A DNA stretch of 64,000 nucleotides from Mansonella perstans (lineage: Eukaryota > Nematoda > Chromadorea > Rhabditida > Onchocercidae): positions 1 to 64,000 of the forward strand of contig JBAMDO010000037.1 of the NCBI GenBank assembly GCA_037074765.1. Reading direction: 5' to 3'. Position numbers and translations under genes: made by a program. Within the stretch, counting starts at the first letter, position 1. Each line of letters begins with the position of its first letter. Below are positions 1 to 11,873 of this stretch, one piece after another. A model generated the notes under the pieces. That model worked only from the letters and a program-made list of their open reading frames with translations, did not search any database and was not told where the DNA came from.

Positions 1-571
1 TCTGCAACTTCCTTTTTCAGCATTTCCAAGTTGAGTGGTAAAACAGTGATTAGGAGGATTTGATGTATGGGACGATTGTGAAACTAGATTTTAGCTACCC
101 AGTTATTTTATCTTACAAGGATGAAAATTATAGCATTCCTTTTAATTTAAAGAAATACAACTAGTTCTTAAATAATTATTCTTGCGGTGCTGGAAGCCAA
201 ATTAGTCATTTTCTGAAGTCACTACAGTTCGAATTTAACTACAGAACACACAAATGAAGAGTTGATCAAAGAGATATTGGAATTTTCACTTTTCACTTTC
301 CATTTTTCCTTCGCGATTAGCTCTTTCGGATTTTTTCAAAACTGTTTCTCCAAGACCTGGAAACTAACCAAATAGTTGATCTTACGTGTGTTAATTGGCA
401 GTGCTATCTCTACTGACCAACAACAAAGCATGGAATTCAAAGTGAAGATCAATTCCTAAAACTTTCTCAACAACTTGTCTTATTAGTCCCGTGATGTTCT
501 CATTCTGTCAGAAAAGATCATCAATCTTTATTGCTCATACATTCACATCTGTCATAATTTCACTTCGAAGT
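1..571. other. Array sequence downstream of P1, cut by the window edge
   Basis: No gene seen. This is the 3' flank of P1, including its poly(A) signal at 527-532, and matches the flank at 17,570-18,145 below P8. The short open frames here are not conserved between copies. Confidence 0.7.
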
Positions 572-1213
572 TTATTTCATGAAATCAATAGTGTTTTTCA
601 CGAACAACATCGGATTCTTTTTCAGAACAGGCAGTGTTCCATCTTCCACCATACCACAATGGGTTAGTACTGCTGCAATCATAGTTGTAATTGGATTGTA
701 TCATCAAAAAGAAATAATTATATAATCTATTTAATATATAATTGAAGAAAGTTGACGAATAAATTTGCAAGTTCAGCTTGGAAGAAAAATTTAATAAATT
801 AGAATTTTGAAATAATCAATTATTCAACATTGAATGGTAACAATGTTCAATCTCAATGGTCTAGACATACATTTTCCTACACGCGTTATGATTTGGTCAC
901 TGTCCAATAATTTGGTAAATGTGCAGTTTGTTGTAATACCTGCTCCTGAAATTCATATCAGAGTTTGTACATATTTTTTTTGGATGTTATCACTAGAATC
1001 GGCGATATTTGCTTTACGATATTTCAGAGAATATCTTTTGTAACTAACCAATGATGATAGATTCTGATTTCAGGTGATGGTTCTGATTTCTAGCTTTTCT
1101 GAATGAACTTCTCTGAATTTTTAAAGCTTACCGACCATTATAAATGGTTGCTGATCTCGTCGCCACCTAATACAAAAGATGAGTAATGCAAGATACAATG
1201 CCAACTTTGCCAT
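572..1213 (-). CDS. P1: putative small secreted peptide, family copy, intact (85 aa)
   Basis: Minus-strand exons are 1,132-1,213, 871-945 and 572-672 (82+75+101 nt), joined in phase 1 at both junctions. Exon 1 gives a signal peptide starting MAKLALYLALLIFC followed by a short basic linker. Exon 2 contains TNCTFTKLLDSDQIIT and ends RVGK. Exon 3 contains LTHCG and LPVLKKNPMLFVKNT and ends FMK. Donors are GTAAGC and GTATGT; acceptors are TTTCAG and TTGCAG. A poly(A) signal (TTTATT on the plus strand, 527-532) lies about 40 nt past the stop, supporting exon 3 as terminal. No known domain recognised. Function unknown; secretion is inferred from the N-terminus only. Confidence 0.62.
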
Positions 1214-3494
1214 ATTTGAATTTGTTTATTTAAATTTATTTGTATTGATATCTAAAATGCTAACTTTCAAAAATGCAAATATTACGAAATGCACAATGTT
1301 TCATTATTTGTTAATTTGTAAACTGTCAGCAATTTCGACTTTTTAACAACGAATTTTATGTTATGGTTTCGTCAGAGAACGGAGATAGAATTTATTTTCT
1401 GATTTTAATTAACACAAAAATCATTTGAAGATTTTTTGTTGAATAACGGAATTATCAGTTTTGAAAGGATTTGTTTTATCATTGCTTATTGCTAAGCCCT
1501 TCACCAAAATTTGGATGGAATGAAGTGCGAATTGTGAAGCAGCCAGGAGCATTTTCCGCAGGAGAGAAAGGTAAACAATTATGTAAATGAAATCGCTGTT
1601 TTGTATATAACATTTCAATAAAAAAAATTAATTTTTTATATTTGAAATTTTGGAATAATTGAAATTAAATTTGTTTAATTCACTGATTATCCGTTTCCCT
1701 AACTAATGACAACCTGCATTTTTTCTAGTAAACACTTTCAGTCCGGAAAGTCTGCTGAAATCATTGTTGAAGTTATAAGTTAATGAGTCAATTTCACAAT
1801 GAATATGAAGAAACAATGGATCATTAAAACAAAAAATAAGTAGAAATGCGACTCCTATTGCTATTTACAACATTTCCCAAATCTCTGAAACATCGAGCAT
1901 TTGCTTAACTAATGGAAACTGTGAATAACTTCGAGAAATCAAAATTGCAGTTTTATTCGTCAAAAGGAAACCAATTTTTTTGTGCCTCAGTACGGAACCA
2001 ATGAATATAGCCTGTTTTGTTTTGTAGAGATTTTTACCTATTGGTGTGTGGAACTACATGTCGCAATGTTAAACAGTCATTTTGATGACGCCAGGAATAG
2101 GAATACTGGGTTCAAAAGAATCAAGTAATTTTCCTTATGAAATGAAAAGACACATGAATACTTATTTCATTTTACAACAATACAGAAGAAAAGAAAAAGT
2201 TGAAAATTATCTTTCTTGTTCATATATTTTGCCCAAAATTGAATTAATGTGAACAGTGAATAAAAAGTAATTAATTTTTTAAATGCAAAATTTTGAAATA
2301 ACTGAAATTAAATTTGTTTAATTCATTGATTATCTGTTTCTCTAACTAATGAATAGCTGCATTTTTTCTAATAAACAATTTCAGTCCAGAAAGTCTGCCA
2401 AAATCATTACTGACATTTATAGGTTAATGAACTGGCATCAATTTCACAATGAATATGAGTTATTAAAACAAAAAATAAAATAGGAACATTATCTTGGCAG
2501 ATAAAGAGAAAACTCAACATAACAAATATATTCGCTTCCAAAATCAAAACTAACTTTTGGTGTTTCTGAGGATATCAAATCCTTACCATGAATTTTAACA
2601 AGGAAATTAAGACAAATTAATGAAGTATTTGGTTTCGTTTTTCCTATTGGTATTTACAACATTCCCCAAAAAAAAACGCCGAGCATTTGCTTAACTAATG
2701 GAAACTGTGAATGACTTCGAGAAATCAAAATTGCAGTTTTATTCTTCAAAAGGGAACCAATTTTTTTGTGCCTCAGTACGGAGTAGAAATTGTTTTGTAG
2801 AGATTTTTACCTACTGGTTGTGTGGAACTACATGTCAAACTGTTAAACAGTCATTTTGATGACGCCAGGAATAGGAATACTGGGTTCAAAAGAATCAAGT
2901 AATTCTCCTTATGAAATGAAAAGACACATGAATACTTATTTCATTTTACAACAATACAGAAGAAAAGAAAAAAATTGGAAATTATTTTTCTTGTTCATAT
3001 ATTTTGCCCAAAATTGAATTGATGTGAACAGTTACTTTTTCAGTGTTCAAATAAACTAAAGTACAAGAACATTGGTTTCCAATTTTCAACAATGCAGACG
3101 AAAAAAAAGTTGGAAATCATTTTCTCCTTTTTTTCTGCAGCCTCTTTTTTCAGCATTTCCAAGTTGAGTGATAAAACAGTGGATTAGGGAGGATAAGTAG
3201 AAAAGAATTTGATGTATAGGGCAATTAGAAAATTAGATTCCAGCTATCCAATTATTTTATTTTACAGAGATAAAAAATTATCGGCATTCCTTTTTCATAA
3301 TTTAAAGAAAAAATTACTGTAACCAACAATGCTCCGATACTGTAGCCTACCTCCAATCTATTAAAAGCCAACACGTAAATTATGGAAATAATATAAACAA
3401 CTCCCGCAAAATTAACTAGAGAAAGCATAAAATGGGGGGTTAATCAGCGAGATATTTATTTTTTTTTTCATCTATCATAATATCACTTCGAAAT
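1214..3494. other. Intergenic array sequence between P1 and P2
   Basis: Holds the 5' flank of P1 and two successive minus-oriented copies of the upstream repeat (about 1,865 and 2,655), each followed by the same ~250 bp sequence containing TTTTTCAGTGTTCAAATAAA-like motifs. A local tandem duplication of the flank unit explains this. No supported gene. Confidence 0.65.
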
Positions 3495-3868
3495 TCACTT
3501 CATGAATTCAATAGTGTTTTTCACGAACAGCATCGGATTCTTTTCCAGAACAGGCAGTCTTCCATCTTCCACCATACCACAATGGGTCAGTACTGCTGCA
3601 ATCATAGTTGTAATTAGATTGTATGATCAAAAAGAAATAATTATATAATCTATTTAATATATAATTGAAGAATGTTGACGAATAAATTTGCAAGTTCAGC
3701 TTGGAAGATAAATTTAATAAATTAGGATTTTAAGATTATCAATTATTCAACAATAAATGGCAACAGTGTTCAATCTTAATGGTCTAAACGTACATTTTCC
3801 TGCATGCGTTATGATTTGGTCATTGTCCAATGATTTGCTGAATGTATAGTTTGTTATAGTGTCTGCTT
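3495..3868 (-). pseudogene. P2: 3' fragment of a family copy (exons 2-3 only)
   Basis: Exon 2 (3,794-3,868, 75 nt) and exon 3 (3,495-3,595, 101 nt) are both open and correctly bounded, but exon 1 is absent. The sequence stays intron-like to about 3,970 and then switches to upstream-type repeat sequence (ATTATCAGCATTCC), so the 5' end was lost at a duplication breakpoint. Exon 2 is of the Tyr type (TNYTF). The 3' flank lacks the AATAAA seen after most copies. Confidence 0.75.
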
Positions 3869-5020
3869 CTGAAATTTATAGCAGAGTTTGTACACATTTT
3901 TTTTGGATGTAATCAATAAAATTGGAAATATTTGATTTATGATATTTCAGAGAATATCTTCTTCAATTATCAAATTATCAGCATTCCTTTTTCATAATTT
4001 AAAGAAATATAACTAGTTCCTTTAAATAATTAATTTCTCGGTGTCGAAAGCCAAATTAATCATTTTTCTGAAATCACTGCAATTCGAATTTAAAAATAAA
4101 TATGCTTAGGCTTTGGGTGGGACACTTTCAAAACTCATCAAAATCTTTTCTACTTATCCTCCCTAATCCATTGTTTTACCACTCAACTTGGAAATACTGA
4201 AAAAAGAAGCTGCGGAAAAAAAGGAGAAAATGATTTCCAACTTTTTTTTCGTCTGCATTGTTGAAAATTGGAAACCAATATTCTTGTGCTTTATTTTATT
4301 TGAACATTAAAAAAATAACCTTTAGCATCAATTCAACTTTGGGCAAAATATCTGAACAAGAAAAATAATTTCCAAATTTTTTCCTTCTCTTCCGCAATAT
4401 TGCAAAATGGGAATAAATTTTCGTGTGTCTTTTTATTTCGCACGTAGAATTACTTGATTCTTCTGAACCACGTATTTCCTGACATGTAGTTCTAATAGGT
4501 AAAAATCCTTACAACATAAAACAGGCTATATTCGTTGGCTCCATATTGCGGCGCAGGAAAATTGGTTTCCTTTTGACGAATAAAACTGCAATTTTGATTT
4601 GTCGAAGTCATTCACAGCTTCCATTAATTAAGCAAATGCTCGGTGTTTCAGTGATTTGGGGAATGTTGTAAATATCAATAGGAGTTGCACTGCTAAATTT
4701 TGACTGAAGCGCTCTTAAGAATGAATACTTATTAACTGGTTAATTAGACGAAAATTTTCCTTAATCGAATGAGCGGAAATATTTCGTATGGCTGAAGACT
4801 TCTGAATTAATTTTATTTAGCATACGGAGAATTACTTGATTTCAAAAAAAAAAACGGGGATAAATACTAACGAAAGTTGCTTGAAAAAACGAAGCTAAAT
4901 ATTTCATTGCTTTGTGTTAATTGTTAATTTCCTTAATTCCCTTGTTTCGTAGTATTTGCATTTCTGAAAGGTAGCATTTTAGATTTCAATACAAACAAAT
5001 TCAAATAAGCAAATTCAAAA
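3869..5020. other. Upstream region of P3
   Basis: Begins with the truncated intron of P2, then (from 3,975) the block shared with P6: TTAGGC-like sequence near 4,109, upstream repeat at 4,490-4,690 and the putative trans-splice acceptor at 4,977-4,982. Confidence 0.6.
4490..4690 (+). repeat. Upstream repeat associated with the gene copies (about 18 copies)
   Basis: A ~180-200 bp sequence lies 0.3-0.9 kb upstream of most family genes. Plus-oriented copies: about 4,490, 13,530, 20,180, 24,610, 31,690 and 34,690. Minus-oriented copies: about 1,865, 2,655, 8,680, 9,150, 12,360, 17,090, 19,040, 28,500, 30,440, 34,000, 35,620 and 38,170. Some copies keep an open frame of about 80 codons, but others have stops (TAG near 24,713) or indels and the frame has no consistent ATG. 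It is better explained as non-coding upstream or promoter sequence. There are more copies than genes, so some are orphaned. Confidence 0.55.
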
Positions 5021-5685
5021 ATGGTAAAGTTGGCATTGTATCTTGCTTTACTCATCTTTTGTACTTCTCGAATGCAGCGGCAACCAGGACAAAGTCAGCA
5101 AGCAATTATAAACGTCGGTAAGCTTTAAAAAATCAGAGAGGTTCATTCAGAAAAGCTAGAAATCAGAAGCTTCAATTATGTGAAATCATAATCTATCATC
5201 ACTGGTTAATTAAAGAAGATATTCTCTGAAATATCATAAAGCAAATATTTCCAATTCTATTGATTACATCCAAAAAATATGTACAAACTCTGATATGTAT
5301 TTCAGTAGGAGGTACTACAACAAACTGTACATTCACCAAATTACTGGACAATGACCAGATCATAACGCGTGTAGGAAAATGTATGTCTAGACCATTGAGA
5401 TTGAACATTGTTACCATTCAATGTTGAATAATTGATTATTTCAAAATTCTAATTTATTAAATTTTTCTTCCAAGCTGAACTTGCAAATTCATTTGTCAAC
5501 TTTCTTCAATTACATATTAAATAGATTATATAATTATTTCTTTTTGATGATACAATCTAATTACAACTATGACTGCAGCAGTACTGACCCATTGTGGTAT
5601 GGTGGAAGATGGAACACTGCCTGTTCTAAAAAAGAATCCGATGCTGTTCGTGAAAAACACTCTTGATTTCATGAATAAACTTTGA
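5021..5685 (+). CDS. P3: putative small secreted peptide, family copy, intact (92 aa)
   Basis: Exons 5,021-5,117, 5,306-5,380 and 5,579-5,685 (97+75+107 nt). It begins MVKLALYLALLIFCTSR; the linker after the signal peptide is one of the longest (RMQRQPGQSQQAIINV). Exon 2 has TTTNCTFTKLLDNDQIITRV. Exon 3 has LTHCGMVEDG. The tail reads FMNKL because one A is missing relative to the ATGAAATAA of P1, so the stop is shifted to TGA at 5,683-5,685. AATAAA lies at 5,718-5,723. A TTTTAG acceptor 38 nt upstream of the ATG (4,977-4,982) may be a trans-splice site. Two Cys would remain in the mature peptide. Confidence 0.65.
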
Positions 5686-7269
5686 AGTGAAATTATGACA
5701 GATGTGAATATATAAGCAATAAAGATTGATGATCTTTTCTGACAGAATGAGAACATCACGGGACTAATAAGAGAAGTTGTTGAGAAAGTTTTGGGAATCG
5801 ATCTTCACGTTGAACTCCATGCTTTGGTGTTGGTCAGCAGAGATAGCACTGCCAATTACCATACGTAAAATCAACCATTGGGTTTGTTTGCAGGTCTTGC
5901 AGAAACAATTTTAAAAAAATCCGAAAGAGCTAATCGCAAAAAAAAGTGAAAAGTGAAAAAAAAATCCAATATCTCGTTGATCAACTCCGCATTTTGAGCA
6001 TTCTTTAGTTTCTATTGCGGGAGTTGTTTACATTATTTCCGTAATTTACTTATTGGCTTTTAATAGAATGGAAGCAGGCTACAGTATCGGAGCATTGTTG
6101 GTTACAGTAATTTGAGAAAACAGGTAGTTATAGTATTGGAAGATTTTAAATAAAAACTCCGTTGAATACAGTTTGTTTTCTAAAATCCACATACTGTAGT
6201 TAAGCTGGATTAACAATCGATGAAAGACTATTACAAAATAGCACTGCAAAAAATTTGATTATCAATTTAGGAGAGGCATTGCATAATCAATCGAAATAAA
6301 TTCACGGCAAAGAGATGTTAAGATAACTGTGAAGACCGGGGAAGATTACCTGGGTTTGAAGCGCATTTTATATATGATAATCAATATCAAAAATAAATGG
6401 ATATCATGTGTATAAGATGTTGGAAATAATATACAACCAATTACATTATTTGAAGACTTTTCTTCGAATTACTCGACAATCTGAGCAGAAATTATATTAC
6501 CGACCAAAATAGGCCATTTCGTTTCCACACGGTGGAGAAGTTCAATCTGATACATCTAACTGAGCAAAAGGATAGAAACTACTAAAAAAACATTTCTCTA
6601 ATCACATTTCTTCTGGACCATATTAATATTCCCATTAACGTTTAGTTATCGAATTTTGATATTAAAGTAAATTTGATTTAAGTTCTTCAATTCTGATTAG
6701 TTTTAACGAATAGCAGCAATTCACAGCACAAAAAACAAACGAAATCGAATGCTTCTTTACTAAAGTTGACATAATGGAAAAGGAAAAAAATACGCAATTA
6801 AATAAAAGAATAAATATTGATTGGAGAATTAGAAGAAAAATTCCTGTCGAAAATTCGAGAGTGCTTTGAAAATCAATCATGTTTTTTGTCATTTGCATCA
6901 ATCATCACGTCATTTTGTCATTTTGTCACTGTATTACGGAAATTTCTGCCTACTTTTCGCAATAAGTTTTGAGTTGATCAACGAGATATTGGGTTTGCAT
7001 TGTTTTTTTTGCGATTAGCTCTTTCGGATTTTTTCAAAATTGTTTCTCCAAGACCTGGAAACTAACCCAATAGTTGATCTTACGTGCGGTAATTAGCAGT
7101 GCTATCTCTGCTGACCAACAACAAAGCATGGAGTTCAACGTGAAGATCAATTCCTAAAACTTTCTCAACAACTTGTCTTATTAGTCCCGTGATGTTCTCA
7201 TTCTGTCAGAAAAGATCATCAATCTTTATTGCTCATACATTCACATCTGTTCTAATTTCACTTTGAAGT
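5686..7269. other. Convergent interval between P3 and P4
   Basis: Carries the P3 poly(A) signal (5,718-5,723), the spacer copy at 6,178-6,660, a ~220 bp flank (6,660-6,890) that also recurs at 15,650-15,870 and 33,175-33,350, and the P4 3' signal (7,225-7,230). The 79-codon minus frame at 6,662-6,901 has a partly preserved relative at 15,630-15,881, but it lies in repeat DNA and I do not consider it a gene. Confidence 0.6.
6178..6660 (+). repeat. Conserved ~500 bp convergent spacer, five copies
   Basis: The copies are 6,178-6,660 (+), 10,568-11,105 (-), 15,195-15,650 (+), 21,770-22,290 (+) and 26,515-27,035 (-). They lie downstream of gene copies, mostly between convergent ones. By eye they are more alike than the neighbouring sequence. 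Recognisable landmarks are the imperfect palindrome CCACACGGTGG, a GGAGAGGCATTGC box and, on the opposite strand, a TATATAAAATG box. No long open frame is shared. They could be a non-coding RNA gene, an insulator or a homogenised mobile fragment; the sequence alone does not decide. Confidence 0.6.
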
Positions 7270-7837
7270 TTACTTCATGAATTCAATAGTGTTTTTCACG
7301 AACAGCATCGGATTCTTTTTCAGAACAGGCAGTCTTCCATCTTCCACCGTACCACAATGGGTCAGTAATGCTGCAATCATCGTTTAATTAGATTGTGTCA
7401 TCAAAACGAAATATATATATAATCTATTTAATATGTAATTGAAAGAAGTTGACGAATAAATTTACAAGTTCAGCTTGGAAGAAAAATTTAATAAATTAGA
7501 ATTTTGAAATAATCAATTATTCAACATTAAATGGCAGCAGTGTTCAATCTTAATGGTTAAACGTACATTTTCCTGCATGCGTTATGATTTGATCATTGTC
7601 CAATAATTTGATGAATGTATAATTTGTTGTAGTGGCTCCTTCTGAAATACATATCAGAGTTTGTACATATTTTTTTTGGATGTTATCAATAGAATCGGAG
7701 ATATTTGTTTTACGATATTTCAGAATGAGCTTTTTTGAACGAACTTCTCTGAATTTTTAAAGCTTACCGACGCTTATAATTGACCGCAAGGAGCCACAAA
7801 AGATGAGTGAAACAAGATAGAATGTCAACTTTGCCAT
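7270..7837 (-). CDS. P4: putative small secreted peptide, family copy, intact, short linker (81 aa)
   Basis: Minus-strand exons 7,768-7,837, 7,567-7,641 and 7,270-7,370 (70+75+101 nt). Intron 1 is only 126 nt, against about 187 in most copies, a deletion shared with P10. The start is MAKLTFYLVSLIFCGS. Exon 2 is the Tyr type (TNYTFIKLLDND) ending HAGK. Exon 3 keeps LTHCG. Just after the exon 2 donor this copy has lost 2 nt (also lost in P5); exon 3 stays in frame, which supports splicing there rather than read-through to the stop that follows exon 2. TTTATT at 7,225-7,230 marks the 3' end. Confidence 0.6.
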
Positions 7838-10800
7838 ATTTGAATTGGTTTATTTGAATTTGTTTGTATTGAAATCTAAAATGCTAACTTTCAAAAATGC
7901 AAATATTACGAAATGCACAATGTTTCATTAATTTGTTAATTTGTAAACTGTCAGCGATTTCGAGTTTTTAACAACGAATTTTATGTTATGTTTCGTCAGA
8001 GAATGGAAATAGAATTCATTTTCTGATTTTAATTAACAAAAAAATGATTTGAACATTTTTTCTTGAATAACGGAATTATCAGTTTTGAAAGGATTTGTTT
8101 TATGACAGCTTATATTGCCAAGCCCTTCGCCAAAAATTGGATGGAATGAAGTGCGAACTGTGAAACCGCTAGAGCATTTTCCGCAGCACAGAAAGTTAAA
8201 CAATTATGTAAATGAAATCGCTGTTTTGTATATAACATTTTAATAAAAAAAATTAATTTTTTATATTTGAAATTTTGGGATAACTGAAATTAAATTTGTT
8301 TAATTCATTGATTATCTGTTTCTCTAACTAATGACAAGCTGCATTTTTTCTAGTAAACACTTTCAGTCCTGAAAGTCTGCTGAGATCATTGCTCAAAGTT
8401 ATGAGTTAATGAGCTGGAATCAATTTCACAATGAATATGAAGAAACAATGGATCACTAAAACGAGAAATAAAATACGAACTTTATCTTGGCAGATAAAGA
8501 GAAAACCCAACAGAAAAATTTAATGAATTCAAATAAATATATTCGCTTCCATTATCAAAACTAACCTTTGGTGTTTCTGAGGATTCAAATCCTTACCGCG
8601 AATTTTAACAAGGAAATTAGGATAAATTAATGAAGTATTTAGCTTCGTTTTTCCTATTGTCCGCAAACCTCTGAAACACCAAGCATTTGCTTAACTGATG
8701 GAAACGGTGAATGACTTCGAGAAATCAAAATTGCACTTTTATTCGTCAAAAGGGGAACCAATTTTTTTGTGCCTCAGCAAGGAACCAATGAATATAGCCT
8801 GTTTTGTTTTGTAGAGATTTTTACCTATTGCTTGTGTGGAACTACATGTCAAGCTGTTAAACAGTCATTTTGATGACGCCAGGAATAGGAATACTGGGTT
8901 CAAAAGAATCAAGTAATTTTCCTTATGAAATGAAAAGACACATGAATACTTATTTCATTTTACAACAATACAGAAGAAAAGAAAAAAGTTGAAAATTATC
9001 TTTCTTGTTCATATATTTTGCCCAAAATTGTATTGATGCGAAAGGTTATTTTTTCAGTGTTCAAATAAAATAAAGCACAAGAATATTGGTTTAAAAAAAA
9101 TAAAATAAAGCACAAGTATTTAGCTTCGTTTTTCCTATTGGTATTTACAACAGTCCCCAAACCTCTGAAACACCGAGCATTTGCTTAACTGATGGAAACT
9201 GTGAATGACTTCGAGAAATCAAAATTGCAGTTTTATTCGTCAAAAGGAAACCAATTTTCTTGTGCTGCAGTACAGAGCCAATGAATATAGCCTGTTTTAT
9301 GTTGTAAAGATTTTTACCTATTAGAACTACATGTCAGGAAAACTTGGTTCAAAAGAATCAAGTAATTCTACGTGCGAAATAAAACGACTCACGAAAACTT
9401 ATTTCCATTTTACAATAATGCGGAAGAGAAGGAAAAAAATTGGAAATTATTTTTCTTGTTCGGATATTTTGCCCAAAGTTGAATTGATGTGAATTTTTCT
9501 TTTCCCAGTTTTCAACAATGCAGAAGCGAAAAATTTGGAAATCATTTTCTCCTTTTTTTCTGCAGCTTCTTTTTCCAGTATTTCCAAGTTGAGTGATAAA
9601 ACAATGGATTAAGGAGGATAAGTAGAAAAGAATTTGATGTATGGGGCAATGATAAAATTAGATTTTATCTATCCAATTATTTTATTTTGCAGAGAAAAAA
9701 AATTATTAGCAAACTTTTTTCATAATTTAAAGAAATAGAACTAGTTCCTTTAAATAGTTATTTTTGACTGCCGGAAGCCAAATTAGTCATTTCTCTGAAA
9801 TCACTGCAATTCGAATTTAAAAAGAATGTACTTAGGTTTAGGCTTAGGCTTAGGATTAACATTAACCAGTTCAGAAACAATTAAATGCAAATGACAACTG
9901 GCAGAGGAACAGTTTTCGACAAGAATATATCGTATACAATTAGTACTGAATTATATCCTGGACAAAAAGTCCTGCTGACATACATCTTTTAATGCATTTC
10001 TTGTCTGAGGATAACTTTTAGTTTTAGCTTTCTATTATTAGCTTGTTATCTGTTTAGTCTTTGCAGGTGAAAAAATTGATTTTTTGAATGAAGAGTCGGT
10101 TATTATAAATGCATTATGCCATAAACTTACTGCTCTTTCAAATATCATAAACTATTGATCGATCATTGATCAGTATAGGAACGTAATTAAAGAATGCTGT
10201 ACATTTAATTATAAGTGATGTTGTGAATTAAAAATAAATGAAAAAAAATAATATATAATAAAATTAATAAATAAATATGCTTCGGCTTTGGCTTATGATT
10301 AATATTAATCAGTTCATAAACAATTAGATGCAAATGACAGCTGATACAGGAATAGTTTTTGACAGGTATATTTTCTGGACAATTTGTACTAAATCATATC
10401 TCTGCCATAAGTTAGCACAAATTGCCTGAAAATAGAAATTGCTCAAAACGACAACATCAGCGATACTGTAGTTTGTAAAATTCGATCCTTTTGCTTATCT
10501 TTTGTGTTGCGATTTGCTGCAGCAAAAGGAAATGAAGTGTGCCGTATTAAAGTATTTTTTAAGACTAATTAAAATTAGATATCAAAATTCGATAGCCGAA
10601 CGTTGATGGGAATATTAGTATGGGCCAGGAGATAAAGGATTAGAGATACGTTTTTCTAGTAGTTTCATTCATCTAACTTTTGCTGAGTTAGATGAATCAG
10701 AATGAATTTCTCCACCGTGTGGAAACGAAATGGACTGTTTTGGTTGGAATATAATTTCTGCTCAGATTGTCGAGTAATTCGAAGAAAAGTCTTCAAATAA

Positions 10801-11258
10801 TGTAATTGGTTGTATATTATTTCCAACATCTTATACACATGATATCCATTTATTTTTGATATTGATTATCATATATAAAATGCGCTTCAAACCCAGGTAA
10901 TCTCCCCCGTTTCACAGTTATCTTAACATCTCTCTGCCGTGAATTTATTTCGATTGATTATGCAATGCCTCTCCTAAATTGATAATCAAATTTTTTGCAG
11001 TGCTATTTTGTAATAAGCTTTCATCGATTGTTAATCAAGCTCAACTACATATGTGGATTTTAGAAAACAAACTGTATTCAACGGAGTTCTTATTTAAAAT
11101 CTTCCAATACTTACCTCCAATCTATTAAAAGCTAACACGTAAATTATGGAAATAATATAAACAACTCCCGCAAAACCAACTGGAGAATGCATAAAATGGG
11201 GAGTTGATCAACGAGATATTGGATTTTTTTTTAATCTATCATAATATCATTTCGAAGT
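7838..11258. other. Intergenic array sequence between P4 and P5
   Basis: Contains the P4 5' flank, two upstream-repeat copies (about 8,680 and 9,150), the start of the 2.85 kb inverted-repeat arm, the TTAGGC run and a spacer copy at 10,568-11,105. A gene-free stretch at about 9,860-10,300 occurs again only in the other arm. No coding exon found. Confidence 0.65.
9832..9854 (+). repeat. Interstitial telomere-like TTAGGC run
   Basis: Nearly four tandem units of TTAGGC (one TTAGGT) start at 9,832. TTAGGC is the nematode telomere hexamer. The inverted partner is at 23,023-23,046. Degenerate versions with CTTAGGCTTTGG recur near 4,109, 13,122, 19,788, 31,198 and 38,940, always in the same part of the duplicated unit. 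Confidence 0.7.
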
Positions 11259-11873
11259 TCACTTCATGAATTCAATAGTGTTTTTCACGAACAGCATCGG
11301 ATTCTTTTCCAGAACAGGCAGTCTTCCATCTTCCACCGTACACAGTGGATCAGTATTGCTGCAATCATAGTTGTAATTAGATTCAAAAAGAAATAATTAC
11401 ATAATCTATTTAATATGTAGTTGAAAAAAGTTGACGAATAAATTTGCAAGTTCAGCTTGGAAGATAAATTTAATAAATTAGAATTTTGAAATTATCAATT
11501 ATTCAACATTAAATGGCAACAGTGTTCAATCTTAATGGTTAAACGTACATTTTCCTGCATGCGTTATGATTTGGTCATTGTCCAATGATTCGCTGAATGT
11601 ACAGTTTGTTATAGTGTCCCCTCCTGAAATTCATAGCAGAGTTTGTACACATTTTTTTCGGATGTAATCAATAAAATTGGAAATATTTGATTAATGATAT
11701 TTCAGAGAATATCTTCTTCAATTTATCAAGATGATGGATTATGTTTGCATAATTCAATATTCTGATTTCTAGCTTTTTGAAAGAACTCTGAATTTTTAAA
11801 ACTTACGGACGTTTATTGTTTGTCGTCCACCGCAAAAAATGAGTAAAACAAGATACAACGTCAACCTTGCCAT
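11259..11873 (-). pseudogene. P5: family copy with a frameshift in exon 3
   Basis: Minus-strand exons 11,807-11,873 (67 nt), 11,549-11,623 (75 nt) and 11,259-11,358 (100 nt). Exon 1 reads MARLTLYLVLLIFCGG. Exon 2 is of the Cys type (TNCTFSESLDND). Exon 3 is one base shorter than the usual 101 nt, a G lost just after the conserved HC codons, so the frame is shifted through the rest of the exon. The intact inverted partner is P9. No AATAAA follows. Either a recent pseudogene or a copy with an altered C-terminus. Confidence 0.65.

Noticed and set aside
5199..5417. Minus frame antisense to exon 2 and intron 1 (also 834-1,043 and 23,710-23,922)
   Set aside because: Shadow of the exon 2 coding strand; it runs across splice sites and its length is not preserved between copies.
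5481..5666. Frame ending in DPLWYGGRWNTACSGKESDA-type sequence, open in many copies (also 585-770, 3,508-3,693, 16,019-16,207, 23,962-24,150, 32,707-32,892)
   Set aside because: It overlaps exon 3 in another phase and extends back through intron 2. No acceptor joins exon 2 to this phase, whereas the LTHCG phase joins cleanly with the first AG in every copy, and no ATG context supports an independent start.
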